This document shows, in pieces, positions 25,207-33,142 of a stretch of 42,504 nt of DNA. The notes under the pieces are model-generated. The model saw only the letters and a list, made by a program, of their open reading frames with translations, was not told the DNA's origin and did no database searches. Where the stretch lies: positions 1 to 42,504 of the forward strand of contig CAIUMM010000205.1 in the NCBI GenBank assembly GCA_903900265.1, in the 5' to 3' direction. A program made the translations under genes and the position numbers. The DNA is from an uncultured Pseudomonadota bacterium (lineage in GTDB: Bacteria > Myxococcota_A > UBA796 > SXON01). How positions within the stretch are numbered: the first letter of the stretch is position 1; every line of letters starts with the position of its first letter.

Positions 25207-26481
25207 ATGAAGCTCCTCGAAGACCTCCGGGCCCTCGCTGCATCCCCGCGCGAGCTGTGGATCGTGTACGTGATGAAGCTGCTGGAGTCGATCGCCTACT
25301 TCACGGTCTACACGCTGTTGGTGATCTTCCTGTCGGACGACCACGGCTACTCCGACACCGACGCGGGAACAGTGGCCGGCACGTGGCTGACGGCGATCTC
25401 GCTGGTGGTGTTCGTCTCCGGGTTCGTCGCCGACGCGATGGGGATCCGGCGCGCGCTGCTGGTCGCGGCGATCTCCACCGCGATCGGTCGGGGACTGCTG
25501 GCGTTCTCCGGATCCGAGGTGGGGATCTACACGGCGCTGGTGCTGTCGGTGTGGGGTATCGCCAGCATGAAGCCTACGATGAACGCTGCCGTGCGCGCGT
25601 ACACCACGCCCGCCACGGTGTCGTTCGCGTTCTCGCTGTACTACGTGGTGATGAACCTCGGGTCGCTCTCTCAGGGGCCGCTGATCACCGAATTCCGGGA
25701 GTGGTTCAAGACCGGCCAGGACATCGCTGGCGTGCATCTCTCCAGCTCGCAGATGGTCTTTTTTGTGGGCTTCGTGTGCTCGGTGCTGAACGTCGGGCTG
25801 GCCGCGATGCTGCGCGACGCCGAGGCGCCCGCCGCCGCGCAGCGCAGCCCCTTCGCGATCGCCCGTGAGGTCATGGGCGCCCGGAGCTTCTGGCTGTTCA
25901 TGGGCTTCGTCGGGCTGCTGACGATGGTTCGACTGGTCTTCCAGCACGCCCACCTCACCTGGCCGAAGTACAGCCTACGGGCGTTCGGCGATGATTTTCC
26001 GTTCGCTTGGTACTGGTCGATCAACCCGGCAGTGATCATCCTGCTCACCCCGGTGGTGACCGCGCTCACGCGCCACCTGCGCCCGTACCCGGTGATCGTG
26101 TTGGGCGCGATCGTCTCGTCGCTGTCGGTGTTTGCGATGGCGTTCTCGACCACGATCACCGCGAGCGTGGTGTTCATCGTCACGCTCTCGTTGGGAGAAG
26201 CGCTGTGGTCGCCGCGGCTCTACGAGTACACCGCGACCATCGCGCCCCGCGGGCGGGAGTCCAGCTACATGGGCCTCGCCGAAGTGCCGCTGTTCCTCGC
26301 TAAGCCGGTGGTGGGCTTCTTTTCGGGATGGGCGTTGACCCGGTGGATGCCCGAAGAAGGCCCCCGCGATCCCCAGCAGATGTGGTGGATCATCGGCCTC
26401 ATGACCATCGCGGCCCCGCTCGCCATGGTGTTCCTCCGCAGCACGATCGAAGCGCCGGCAACCGAGCCCGCCGCGCGGTAG
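25207..26481 (+). CDS. MFS transporter, POT/PTR2-like (probable proton-dependent di/tripeptide uptake)
   Basis: The 424-residue integral membrane protein has about 12 hydrophobic segments. The first helix has KLLESIAYFTVYTLL, resembling the ExxERFxYY helix of peptide transporters. MGIRRALL sits in the first cytoplasmic loop. The fifth-helix region FSLYYVVMNLGSLSQGP resembles the second POT signature (F..YY...N.GSL). It is shorter than most POTs and diverged, so general MFS membership is firm and peptide specificity is tentative. Support comes from context: it is divergent from a periplasmic dipeptidyl-peptidase gene whose products would be its substrates. The start at 25207 is preceded by AAGGGA, a weak ribosome binding site. 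Confidence 0.85.
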   Translation: MKLLEDLRALAASPRELWIVYVMKLLESIAYFTVYTLLVIFLSDDHGYSDTDAGTVAGTWLTAISLVVFVSGFVADAMGIRRALLVAAISTAIGRGLLAFSGSEVGIYTALVLSVWGIASMKPTMNAAVRAYTTPATVSFAFSLYYVVMNLGSLSQGPLITEFREWFKTGQDIAGVHLSSSQMVFFVGFVCSVLNVGLAAMLRDAEAPAAAQRSPFAIAREVMGARSFWLFMGFVGLLTMVRLVFQHAHLTWPKYSLRAFGDDFPFAWYWSINPAVIILLTPVVTALTRHLRPYPVIVLGAIVSSLSVFAMAFSTTITASVVFIVTLSLGEALWSPRLYEYTATIAPRGRESSYMGLAEVPLFLAKPVVGFFSGWALTRWMPEEGPRDPQQMWWIIGLMTIAAPLAMVFLRSTIEAPATEPAAR

Positions 26482-26534
26482 GATACCGTTAGAATACAGA
26501 CCCCATGCTATTCTTCGCCCCCCCGGAGCCCTCC

Positions 26535-27434
26535 ATGGTTCGCTTGGCGTTCGCCCTCGCCGCTGTCCCCTTGACCGCCTGCACCGGCACATCCGAAACC
26601 ACGGACCGCCCGGTGGTGGGGGACACCCACGAGGACACCGACACGGGCACGGTCACCGACTCCGACACCGACACGGGCCCCGAAATCGAGGCTGAACCGG
26701 GCTTTGTCATCGTGCGCGCCAGCACCTTCACGATGGGCTGCACCGACGGGCAATCGGACTGCAACGCCGACGAGACCGAGCACAGCGTGACGCTCACCCA
26801 CGACTACGTCGTGAGCGAGACCGAGGTGACGCAAGGACAATTCGAGGCCGCGATGGGGTACAACCCCGCGGTGTTCATCGACTGCGGAGCCGACTGCCCG
26901 GTCGAGAACGTGTCCTGGTACATGTCAGCGGCGTACGCCAACGCGATGTCCGAAGCCGCGGGGCTGTCCCCCTGCTACACCTGCTCCGGCACCGGCGCTG
27001 ACGTACAATGTGAGGCTTCTGAAGACGTTTATGCCTGCGACGGCTACCGGTTTCTGACCGAAGCCGAGTGGGAATCGGCGGCGCGCTGCGGCGCCGACAC
27101 GGTGTACGCCGGATCCGACACCATCGGTGAGGTCGCGTGGGTCGGCGGCAACAGCGGGGACACGACCCACGCCGTGGCCGGGCTCGCCCCGAACGCGTGC
27201 GGCCTCTACGACATGAGCGGCAACGTGTGGGAGTGGACGCACGACTGGTACGGCCCCTATGACGACGGGTCGGCCACCGATCCCACCGGCCCCGCTTCCG
27301 GCACAGGCCGCAGCGTTCGGGGCGGAGGCTGGGATGGAGGCGCGCCGCGCGCCCGCGTCTCCGCGCGCACCGACTTCTACCCCGACGGCGCCAACTACTA
27401 CTTCGGCTTCCGGCTGGGGCGGTCCGTTCCCTGA
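26535..27434 (+). CDS. SUMF1/formylglycine-generating-enzyme-fold lipoprotein
   Basis: The 299-residue product begins MVRLAFALAAVPLTAC (lipobox Cys16), then an Asp/Thr-rich linker (HEDTDTG, DSDTDTGP). From residue about 60 it shows an FGE-sulfatase fold: STFTMGC, ETEVTQGQFEAAMG, PVENVSWYMSAAYANAMS, YRFLTEAEWESAARCG, LYDMSGNVWEWTHDWYG and SVRGGGWDGGAPRARVSART. The paired cysteines of true sulfatase-activating FGE near that C-terminal RGG segment are absent, so it is unlikely to make formylglycine. Such proteins often act as surface binding or scaffold domains. Cysteines cluster instead at about 110-170 (possible disulfides). The start is fixed by GGAGCCCTCC upstream. Confidence 0.9.
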   Translation: MVRLAFALAAVPLTACTGTSETTDRPVVGDTHEDTDTGTVTDSDTDTGPEIEAEPGFVIVRASTFTMGCTDGQSDCNADETEHSVTLTHDYVVSETEVTQGQFEAAMGYNPAVFIDCGADCPVENVSWYMSAAYANAMSEAAGLSPCYTCSGTGADVQCEASEDVYACDGYRFLTEAEWESAARCGADTVYAGSDTIGEVAWVGGNSGDTTHAVAGLAPNACGLYDMSGNVWEWTHDWYGPYDDGSATDPTGPASGTGRSVRGGGWDGGAPRARVSARTDFYPDGANYYFGFRLGRSVP

Positions 27435-27467
27435 GCGCCGCGCCGGGTGCGCCGGGCCGCCGCTGCG

Positions 27468-28346
27468 CTACTGAATCGCCCACGCCGCGACGTCATCCCG
27501 CCAAAGGTCGGTGGAGTCGAGGAAGGTGTGGTCCGCGCCCGCCGCGCTCCACAGCTGGATGTCGGTGCCAGCGGCGCAGCCCTCCCATTGGCTGACCGTG
27601 GTCTCTTCACCGTCCACGCGGGACATGTAGTCGCGGGTGCCCAGCACCGTCGGCGGCTCGGTGCAGCCGGCTTTGGTCGCCCAGCGCTCCACCGACTCCT
27701 CGGCGCCGGCGTGGCCCGGATCGGACTCGTACGCGACGCTCTCATCCAACGTGCCGTGCACGTGGAGCACCGAAACCGGCTCAGTCCCTACGCAGTCGGC
27801 TTCGTCCTTGTAGACCGCCCCGGCGAGCACGGCGATGCGGTCGATCTTCTCGGGGACCTCGCAGGCCATGCGGTACGACATGAAGCCGCCGTTGCTGTGC
27901 CCCACGAACGCCACGGTCGAGATCGGGTAGAGCGTGCGCGCCTCGTCGATCAGGCCGGACAAGTAGGCGACGTCGTCCACGCCGGTGTGCCCGAAGTCGC
28001 AGCACTCTTCGGTCGCGTTCCAAAACTGGCTGCCGTTGGCGTCGACGGTGCCCTCAGGCTTGACGAGGATGAACCCGAGGTCATCGACCCGCTGGCCGAG
28101 CCCGAAGATCACCTCTTGGATGTCGGCGTTCACGCCGTAGCCGTGCACCAGGATGACCAGCGGGTACTCCGCGTCCACCGCGTAGTTCGCGGGCAGCACC
28201 ACCTCGGCCTCCCGGTCCCCGCCGATCTCGGTAGGCGGGTTGGGATCGAAGGTAGGCGCGGGCGCGCTGTCGTCGGCGGAGCCGGAGCAGGCGGTGAGCA
28301 GCGCGAGCCAAACGAGCGCCACAGGCGACAAGGAGTTTCGGGTCAT
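27468..28346 (-). CDS. Alpha/beta-hydrolase lipoprotein, PHB-depolymerase/feruloyl-esterase (LpqC-like) family
   Basis: The 292-residue product begins MTRNSLSPVALVWLALLTAC (lipobox Cys20). The fold shows LVILVHGYG (oxyanion strand), FVGHSNGGFMSY (nucleophile elbow GxSxG), the acid region VLHVHGTLDESV and the catalytic His in GADHTF. Cys-Cys in ECCDFGHT matches the pattern of extracellular PHB depolymerase-like esterases. It probably hydrolyses esters or short polyesters at the outer membrane. It is convergent with the SUMF1-fold gene, 33 bp apart, with no clear terminator between. Met in the preceding MAP (28355) is an alternative start. Confidence 0.9.
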   Translation of the reverse strand: MTRNSLSPVALVWLALLTACSGSADDSAPAPTFDPNPPTEIGGDREAEVVLPANYAVDAEYPLVILVHGYGVNADIQEVIFGLGQRVDDLGFILVKPEGTVDANGSQFWNATEECCDFGHTGVDDVAYLSGLIDEARTLYPISTVAFVGHSNGGFMSYRMACEVPEKIDRIAVLAGAVYKDEADCVGTEPVSVLHVHGTLDESVAYESDPGHAGAEESVERWATKAGCTEPPTVLGTRDYMSRVDGEETTVSQWEGCAAGTDIQLWSAAGADHTFLDSTDLWRDDVAAWAIQ

Positions 28347-28420
28347 GGGGGCCATGTAGCGCCTGGGCGTGGGCGTGAACAGGGCGCTATGAGGGTGGGG
28401 AGGTGCGCCGGGTGCGAACG

Positions 28421-28699
28421 ATGACCGAAGAGGAGTTCGATGCACGCTTTCAGGGCTTGGTCACCCACGCCAACGGCGACAGGGTCGAGATCGCCTACGG
28501 CGACGAGCCCGGCCTCGCACACGCGCTGACCGCGCGGCGGCTCTGGACCGAGATCGACGGCGACGACGGCGGCACCTACCTGATCGCAGGGTGGGCGTAC
28601 GTAAACCGGCTCGGGTACTACACGACGGTGACGCCGTGGGAGGCGGACGAAGCTGGGAAGCTCATCGTGCGCTGGGCGACCGGGGAGGAGCTGGGTTGA
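28421..28699 (+). CDS. Small acidic protein, unknown function
   Basis: A 92-residue product from ATG 28421 (MTEEEFDARFQGLVTHANGD...). It is beta-rich, with RVEIAYGDEPG, YLIAGWAYVNRLGYYTT and KLIVRW, soluble, and ends shortly before the DUF4287 gene. No family is recognised. The start is uncertain: GTG 28412 (three codons earlier) sits eight bases after GGGGAGG and may be the true start. Third-position G/C preference and a clean stop support it being a gene. Confidence 0.6.
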   Translation: MTEEEFDARFQGLVTHANGDRVEIAYGDEPGLAHALTARRLWTEIDGDDGGTYLIAGWAYVNRLGYYTTVTPWEADEAGKLIVRWATGEELG

Positions 28700-28738
28700 G
28701 CGGCGGCGCGATAAACTCCCCGCGCAAAGGAGCCTTCC

Positions 28739-28993
28739 ATGTCCGATGTCCGCGTCCTCGCGCCCGTGCTTTCACCTGGAGAGAAGGTGAAAGGCCCGGC
28801 GTCGTACTTCCCCAGCATTGAGAAGACCTACGGCCGCCCCCTGCAAGAGTGGCTGGACCTCGTCGTCGCGCGCCTCGCGACCGAGCGGCACATGGCGGTC
28901 GTCGCGTGGCTCAAAGAGACGCACGGCATGGGCCACGGGCACGCCAACGCGATCGTCGGCTATGTCCGCGCCAAGTTGGAGCCGCCGGTATGA
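28739..28993 (+). CDS. DUF4287 domain protein
   Basis: The 84-residue product matches the DUF4287 pattern: GPASYFPSIEKTYGRPLQEWLDLV, then VVAWLKETHGMGHGHANAIVGY. These small helical proteins are widespread, sometimes paired with DUF5655, and of unknown biochemical role; a DNA- or RNA-binding helix-hairpin style end (GMGHGHANA) is suggestive only. The start is well supported by AAAGGAGCCTTCC immediately upstream. It is convergent with the histidine kinase gene, 10 bp apart. Confidence 0.88.
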   Translation: MSDVRVLAPVLSPGEKVKGPASYFPSIEKTYGRPLQEWLDLVVARLATERHMAVVAWLKETHGMGHGHANAIVGYVRAKLEPPV

Positions 28994-29003
28994 GACTCCG
29001 GTG

Positions 29004-30056
29004 CTACCCCCGCCCCAGCTCAATCCACACCCGCGCACCGCCTTCCTCGCGGTTCTCCGCCCCCGCCTGCCCGCCGTGGGCTTCGGCGATCTGGCGCACC
29101 AGCGCGAGGCCGAGGCCTTCGCCGCGGGGACGGCTGTCGGGGCCGCGCCAGAAGGGCTCAAACGCCCGGATCTCGTCGCCCGGCGCAAAGCCGGGGCCGT
29201 CATCCTCCACCTCGAAGCGCAGGCGATCGGCGCGCCCGGCAGGTTCAGACAGGCGAAGCCGCACGGTTTTCCCCCCGTAGCGGCTGCCATTGTCGAGCAG
29301 CGTCGCCAACGCGCGGGCAAGCAGCGTGGGATCGGCGCGCACGTCGCCCTCCACGGGCGGCCTTCCGGCCTCGAAGGTCTCCGGCGGCAAGCGCGCCGCC
29401 GCGACCGCCCGCAGCGCCAGCTCTGCGGCGGGGATCAGGCGCGGCGACACCGCCTCAAAATCGATCCGCGCCGCCGCTAAAAGATCACCGACCAAGCCGT
29501 CCATCGCGTCGATCTCCGCTTGCAGATCGTCGTGCACGCTGGGCGGCGCCGACCCCTCGCGCGCCATCTCGATGAGCACCCGCGCGCGTCCCAGCGGGCT
29601 GCGCAGCTCATGCGACACCGCCGCCATCAACGCCCGCTGGTCTTTGAGCTGCCGCGCCACGCGATCGGCCATGCCGCGCAGCGCCCCGGCGACCTGCCCG
29701 ACCTCCGGCGGGCCCTCCGCGGTCCCCAGCTGATCGCGGCTCCCCAGCGCGCCGTCCCGAAGCTCAACGGCCACCGTCGCGAGCCGTTGCAGCGGCCAGG
29801 CGATGCGCACCGACGCCATCCACGACAGCGGCCACAGCGCGAGGAACAGCGCGACGGCGAGGCAGGCCATGCCGGTGCCGTCGACGCCCGCCCAGCCGGA
29901 GATCGCCGTGTGGATCGCAAAACCCGCAGCCACGCCGAGCAGCGCCGCGACGAGCAGAAAGCCGACGAGGGTGCGGTGGATGCCGCGCGCGAGCAGCCAC
30001 GCCAGCGGGGGACGCCTGCGCCCTTTAGGGCGATGGGTGGCTTTATCGTGCGTCAT
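29004..30056 (-). CDS. Sensor histidine kinase (two-component, CpxA/EnvZ-like layout)
   Basis: The 350-residue protein has two membrane segments (about residues 28-50 and 62-82) with a very short loop between them. A HAMP-like region follows (PLQRLATVAVELRDG), then HisKA with AVSHELRSPLGRAR (phospho-acceptor His), then an HATPase_c domain: N-box LLDNGSRYG, G1 VEDDGPGF, G2 GEGLGLALV. The tiny extracytoplasmic loop suggests it senses through the membrane or through a partner. Its ATG overlaps the response-regulator stop (ATGA). Read with the upstream CpxP/Spy-like gene, this is a plausible envelope-stress or metal-response system. Confidence 0.94.
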   Translation of the reverse strand: MTHDKATHRPKGRRRPPLAWLLARGIHRTLVGFLLVAALLGVAAGFAIHTAISGWAGVDGTGMACLAVALFLALWPLSWMASVRIAWPLQRLATVAVELRDGALGSRDQLGTAEGPPEVGQVAGALRGMADRVARQLKDQRALMAAVSHELRSPLGRARVLIEMAREGSAPPSVHDDLQAEIDAMDGLVGDLLAAARIDFEAVSPRLIPAAELALRAVAAARLPPETFEAGRPPVEGDVRADPTLLARALATLLDNGSRYGGKTVRLRLSEPAGRADRLRFEVEDDGPGFAPGDEIRAFEPFWRGPDSRPRGEGLGLALVRQIAEAHGGQAGAENREEGGARVWIELGRG

Positions 30057-30739
30057 CCGGGCTCCCGCACCAGCACGTAGCCGGCGCCGCGCACGGTCTT
30101 GAGCCTCGCCGGGTCCTTGGCGTCGTCGCCCAACTTGGCGCGTAGATGCGAGACATGCACGTCGACGGTGCGGTCGCTGACGACGGTGTCGGCGCGCCCC
30201 GCCGCGTCCCACAGCGCATCGCGGGGCACGACGCGTCCAGCACGCTCGGCGAGGGCGAGCAGCAGGTCGAACTCCAGCGCCGTCAGCGCCAACTGGCGGT
30301 CTCCGATCTGCGCAGTGCGCGCCCCGGGATCGATCTCCAGATCGGCGATGACCAGCTTGCGACTCGTGTTTGGCGGCGAGGTGCGCCGGAGCACGGCGCG
30401 GATCCGGGCGAGCAGCTCGCGCGGGTAGACCGGCTTCGACAGGTAGTCGTCCGCGCCCAACTCCAGCCCGACCACGCGGTCGGTCTCGTCGCCGCGCGCG
30501 GTGAGCATGACGACGGGGACAGCGCTCTGGAGCCGAATGCGCCGCAGCACCTCGAGCCCGTCCATGCCCGGCATCATGATGTCGAGCACGACGAGATCGA
30601 CGCCCCCGGCGCCCAGCGCACGCAGCCCATGCACACCATCCGGCGCGTGCGCGAGCACCACCTCGTGCGGGGCGAGGTAGGCCGACAACAGCGAAGCGAG
30701 CTTGGCGTCGTCGTCGATGAGCAGCGCGCGGATAGGCAT
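30053..30739 (-). CDS. OmpR/PhoB-family response regulator
   Basis: The 228-residue product has a receiver domain (1-118) with the acidic pocket at Asp9-Asp11, phospho-acceptor Asp53 (VVLDIMMPGMDG) and Lys in LSKPVYP. The C-terminal winged HTH (about 128-225) has LTALEFDLLLALAERAGRVVPRDAL and the recognition region DRTVDVHVSHLRAKLG, ending RTVRGAGY-like (KTVRGAGYVLV). It is translationally coupled to the kinase gene downstream and lies 9 bp after the CpxP/Spy-like gene. It probably activates its own operon; no direct repeats were identified upstream. Confidence 0.96.
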   Translation of the reverse strand: MPIRALLIDDDAKLASLLSAYLAPHEVVLAHAPDGVHGLRALGAGGVDLVVLDIMMPGMDGLEVLRRIRLQSAVPVVMLTARGDETDRVVGLELGADDYLSKPVYPRELLARIRAVLRRTSPPNTSRKLVIADLEIDPGARTAQIGDRQLALTALEFDLLLALAERAGRVVPRDALWDAAGRADTVVSDRTVDVHVSHLRAKLGDDAKDPARLKTVRGAGYVLVREPG

Positions 30740-30748
30740 CGTCCGGGC

Positions 30749-31231
30749 TTATGCGACTGAGGCCAGCAAGTCGGCCGCCTTTTTGCGCTGATCGCCATCG
30801 AGCACGGCGTGGACCTGCTTCACCGCCGACACCAGCTCGCGGCGGGCGCGGGCGAGCGCCTCGTCGTGTACCGCGAAGATCGCGGCGAGCGCGGTCTCAT
30901 CGACGGTCTCAGCCCGGAGCAAGTCGGCTACCGGAGCCTTGGTCGCGGCGATCGCCTCGCGGAAGGCCTGAAGCGTCGCCTGCATGTCGAGGAACGCAGG
31001 GTCGATCAGCGCCTGCTGTTCGGCGCGCACGCCGAGGCGGCGCTTGAACATCTCAGCTGCAAGCCCGGAGCGACGGCCCCAGCCGCCACCACGCCGTCCG
31101 CAGGAGCCGCCACCGCAGCCGCGGGCTCCGGAGCGGGCACAGGCGCGACGACGCCAGAAGGCGAAGCGCAGGATGGAGAGCAGGCTGAACGCGCACAACG
31201 CTGCGAGACCGATGACCAAAAACATAGACAT
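30749..31231 (-). CDS. CpxP/Spy-like periplasmic stress-sensor protein, membrane-anchored
   Basis: The 160-residue product has an N-terminal membrane helix (LVIGLAALCAFSLLSILRFAF) and a short Arg/Gly/Cys-rich stretch (about 26-55, including GCGGGSCGRRGGG). A helical domain of about 100 residues follows, with LQAFREAI, DETALAAIFAVHDEALARARREL and VLDGDQRKKAADLL. The last element stands where Spy/CpxP proteins have LTPEQR. Such proteins bind misfolded proteins or metals in the periplasm and restrain the cognate kinase. First gene of the three-gene cluster with the regulator and kinase. The start (ATG 31231, or 31225) lacks a clear ribosome binding site. Confidence 0.72.
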   Translation of the reverse strand: MSMFLVIGLAALCAFSLLSILRFAFWRRRACARSGARGCGGGSCGRRGGGWGRRSGLAAEMFKRRLGVRAEQQALIDPAFLDMQATLQAFREAIAATKAPVADLLRAETVDETALAAIFAVHDEALARARRELVSAVKQVHAVLDGDQRKKAADLLASVA

Positions 31232-31394
31232 ACACGTAGAGAGGGTGAGCACGGGATTTTCCTGGGGTTGAGTGAATGAGCGGCGGCGACGCCGTCGCAC
31301 TCCAGGAAGATGAAGCCCAACTGTGAAGGGAGCGTCGGGCCCTTTGTGAAGAAGCGTGAAGGGCAGACGCGCAGGCTGTAGAGCGAGGCCGGAC

Positions 31395-32033
31395 TTATCG
31401 CGTCCCCAGCACCGATTCCGGCGTGCCGGGGGCTGGGGTAGCGCTGAGCAAGACACGGATGCGAGCCCCGACCCCACGATCACTGGCGTAGTACGCCGGC
31501 GTATGCCCCTGAAGGTCAAGCCGCTTCGGGTCCGCCCCGTGCGCGAGGAGCAGCGCAGTGAGCTCCAGCGACTCCAGCGCGGCCGCCCGATGCAGCGGCG
31601 TCCTTCCGTACGCATCCGGGAGGTCGACCGCGGCTCCGTGGGCGAGCAACGCCGCGACGGCCTCCAGATCCCCATCGAACGCCGCCCAGTACAGCGCGGA
31701 GTAGCCGTTGCGCTCGGCGGCGTTGACGTCTGCGCCCTGGTCGATCAGCCACACGACCATGCCGCGGTTGGCCTCGTTGGCGTGCATGACCGCGACGATC
31801 AGCGGCGTCTGACCGTTGTGATCCGGCAGATTCACCAAGCTTGGGTCCCGCGCGAGCGTACGCAGCGTACCCAGCACCACGCCTCGGACCACGCCGATGC
31901 CGGAGATCACGACCACCAACGCGACCAGCGCCAGAGCAGCACGCCGAACTGCCGGGAGTCGCAGGAAGGAGAGCCGCACAGAACGAGGCGCAACCACGGT
32001 CGGGGACGAAGCAGGGGGAGAATTTGACGACAC
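31395..32033 (-). CDS. Membrane-anchored ankyrin-repeat protein
   Basis: From GTG 32033 the product is 212 residues. A short N-terminus precedes one transmembrane helix (AALALVALVVVISGIGVVRG). About four ankyrin repeats follow, recognisable as NGQTPLIVAVMHANEANRG, NGYSALYWAAFDGDLEAVAA, YGRTPLHRAAALESLELTAL and QGHTPAYYASDRG. The repeats would lie in the periplasm or cytoplasm depending on topology and probably bind a protein partner. No in-frame ATG exists before the repeats, so the start is uncertain; the open frame continues to a GTG at 32132, but the codons there are A+T-rich and look like promoter DNA. Confidence 0.75.
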   Translation of the reverse strand: MSSNSPPASSPTVVAPRSVRLSFLRLPAVRRAALALVALVVVISGIGVVRGVVLGTLRTLARDPSLVNLPDHNGQTPLIVAVMHANEANRGMVVWLIDQGADVNAAERNGYSALYWAAFDGDLEAVAALLAHGAAVDLPDAYGRTPLHRAAALESLELTALLLAHGADPKRLDLQGHTPAYYASDRGVGARIRVLLSATPAPGTPESVLGTR

Positions 32034-32110
32034 AGCAACTTGTTTGCAAGCGGCACGCCACGCAAATAATCCTGTTGCATACTCATAAGAAGCACCAATG
32101 CCGCCCACAT
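32034..32110. promoter_or_regulatory. A+T-rich interval between divergent genes, probable promoter region
   Basis: This stretch is much richer in A+T than the coding DNA on either side. It has CTTGTTTGCAAG (a small inverted repeat, 32039-32050) and AAATAAT (32064-32070). It separates the ankyrin gene (minus) from the SDR gene (plus). No confidently spaced -35/-10 pair can be named. Confidence 0.35.
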
Positions 32111-32197
32111 GGGGTGTTTTCCACCGCCTCACGCGTGCTTACCCACTCCCCGAGCCGCGCACCGCTGCTCCCGATTTCCCAGCCCTACGGAGCACCC

Positions 32198-33133
32198 ATG
32201 TCCCTCTATTCGATGTTCGCCGGCAAAGGCCCTACCGGTTTCGGCTACGCATCCACCGCAGAAGACGTGACGGTGGGCCTGGACCTCAAAGGCAAGCGCT
32301 ACCTTGTCACCGGCTCCAACTCGGGAATCGGCCTCGAGGCGGCTCGCGTGTTGGTGCTGCGCGGCGCGACGGTGTTGTGCGCGGCACGAACCGAAGCCAA
32401 GGCGGTAGAAGCCACAAAATCGTTCACCGGCCCCGGCGAGACCATCCCGGTGGCCTGCGAGCTCGCCGAGCCCGCGTCGGTGCGCGCGTGCGTGGCGACG
32501 GTGGCGGCGATGGGCAAACCCTTGGACGGCATCCTGTGCAACGCCGGCATCATGGCGCTGCCGAAGCTGGAGCAGAAGTTCGGGTACGAGCTTCAGTTCT
32601 TCACCAATCACATCGGCCACTTCATCCTCGTGACCGGGCTGCTCGACACGCTGACCGCCGACGGCCGGGTGGTGATGCTCAGCAGCATGGCGCACACCCG
32701 GGCTCCCGCTGCGGGGATTGAGCTGGACAACCTGTCGGGCGAGCGCGGCTACACGGCGTGGGGCGCCTACGGGCAGTCCAAGCTGGCGAACCTGCTGTTT
32801 GCCCGTGAGCTCGCCCGCCGCTTCCGCGCGACCGAAGGTGATCGCCGCACCGCCACCGCGCTGCACCCCGGCGTCATCGCCACCAACCTCGGCCGCCACA
32901 TGTCGCCGATCGCGCTGGCGACGATGGCGGTCGCTGGGCCGTTGTTCATGAAGAGCATCCCGGAGGGAGCGGCGACCGAGACGTGGGCGCTGGTGCACCC
33001 CGACGCGGGCAAGCTGAATGGCGAGTACCTTTCCGACAGCAACGTCCGCGAATCTTCGAAACACGGCCAGAACATGCAGCTCGCCGCGAACCTCTGGGCG
33101 GAGAGCGAGCGGATCGTGGCCGCCCTCGGATAG
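32198..33133 (+). CDS. Short-chain dehydrogenase/reductase (retinol-dehydrogenase-like)
   Basis: The 311-residue product is a classical SDR with TGSNSGIG (cofactor loop), CNAGIMA after the fourth strand, Ser in VVMLSSMAH, and the catalytic pair in AYGQSK (YxxxK). The downstream NLLFARELARR and TALHPGVIATNL fit the retinol dehydrogenase/WWOX-like subgroup. It probably oxidises or reduces an alcohol/carbonyl with NADP(H). The ATG at 32198 has ACGGAGCACCC upstream; the open frame extends further 5' but without family similarity. The next gene starts 9 bp after its stop, so the two may be co-transcribed, although no functional link is obvious. Confidence 0.93.
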   Translation: MSLYSMFAGKGPTGFGYASTAEDVTVGLDLKGKRYLVTGSNSGIGLEAARVLVLRGATVLCAARTEAKAVEATKSFTGPGETIPVACELAEPASVRACVATVAAMGKPLDGILCNAGIMALPKLEQKFGYELQFFTNHIGHFILVTGLLDTLTADGRVVMLSSMAHTRAPAAGIELDNLSGERGYTAWGAYGQSKLANLLFARELARRFRATEGDRRTATALHPGVIATNLGRHMSPIALATMAVAGPLFMKSIPEGAATETWALVHPDAGKLNGEYLSDSNVRESSKHGQNMQLAANLWAESERIVAALG

Positions 33134-33142
33134 AATGCGGAG

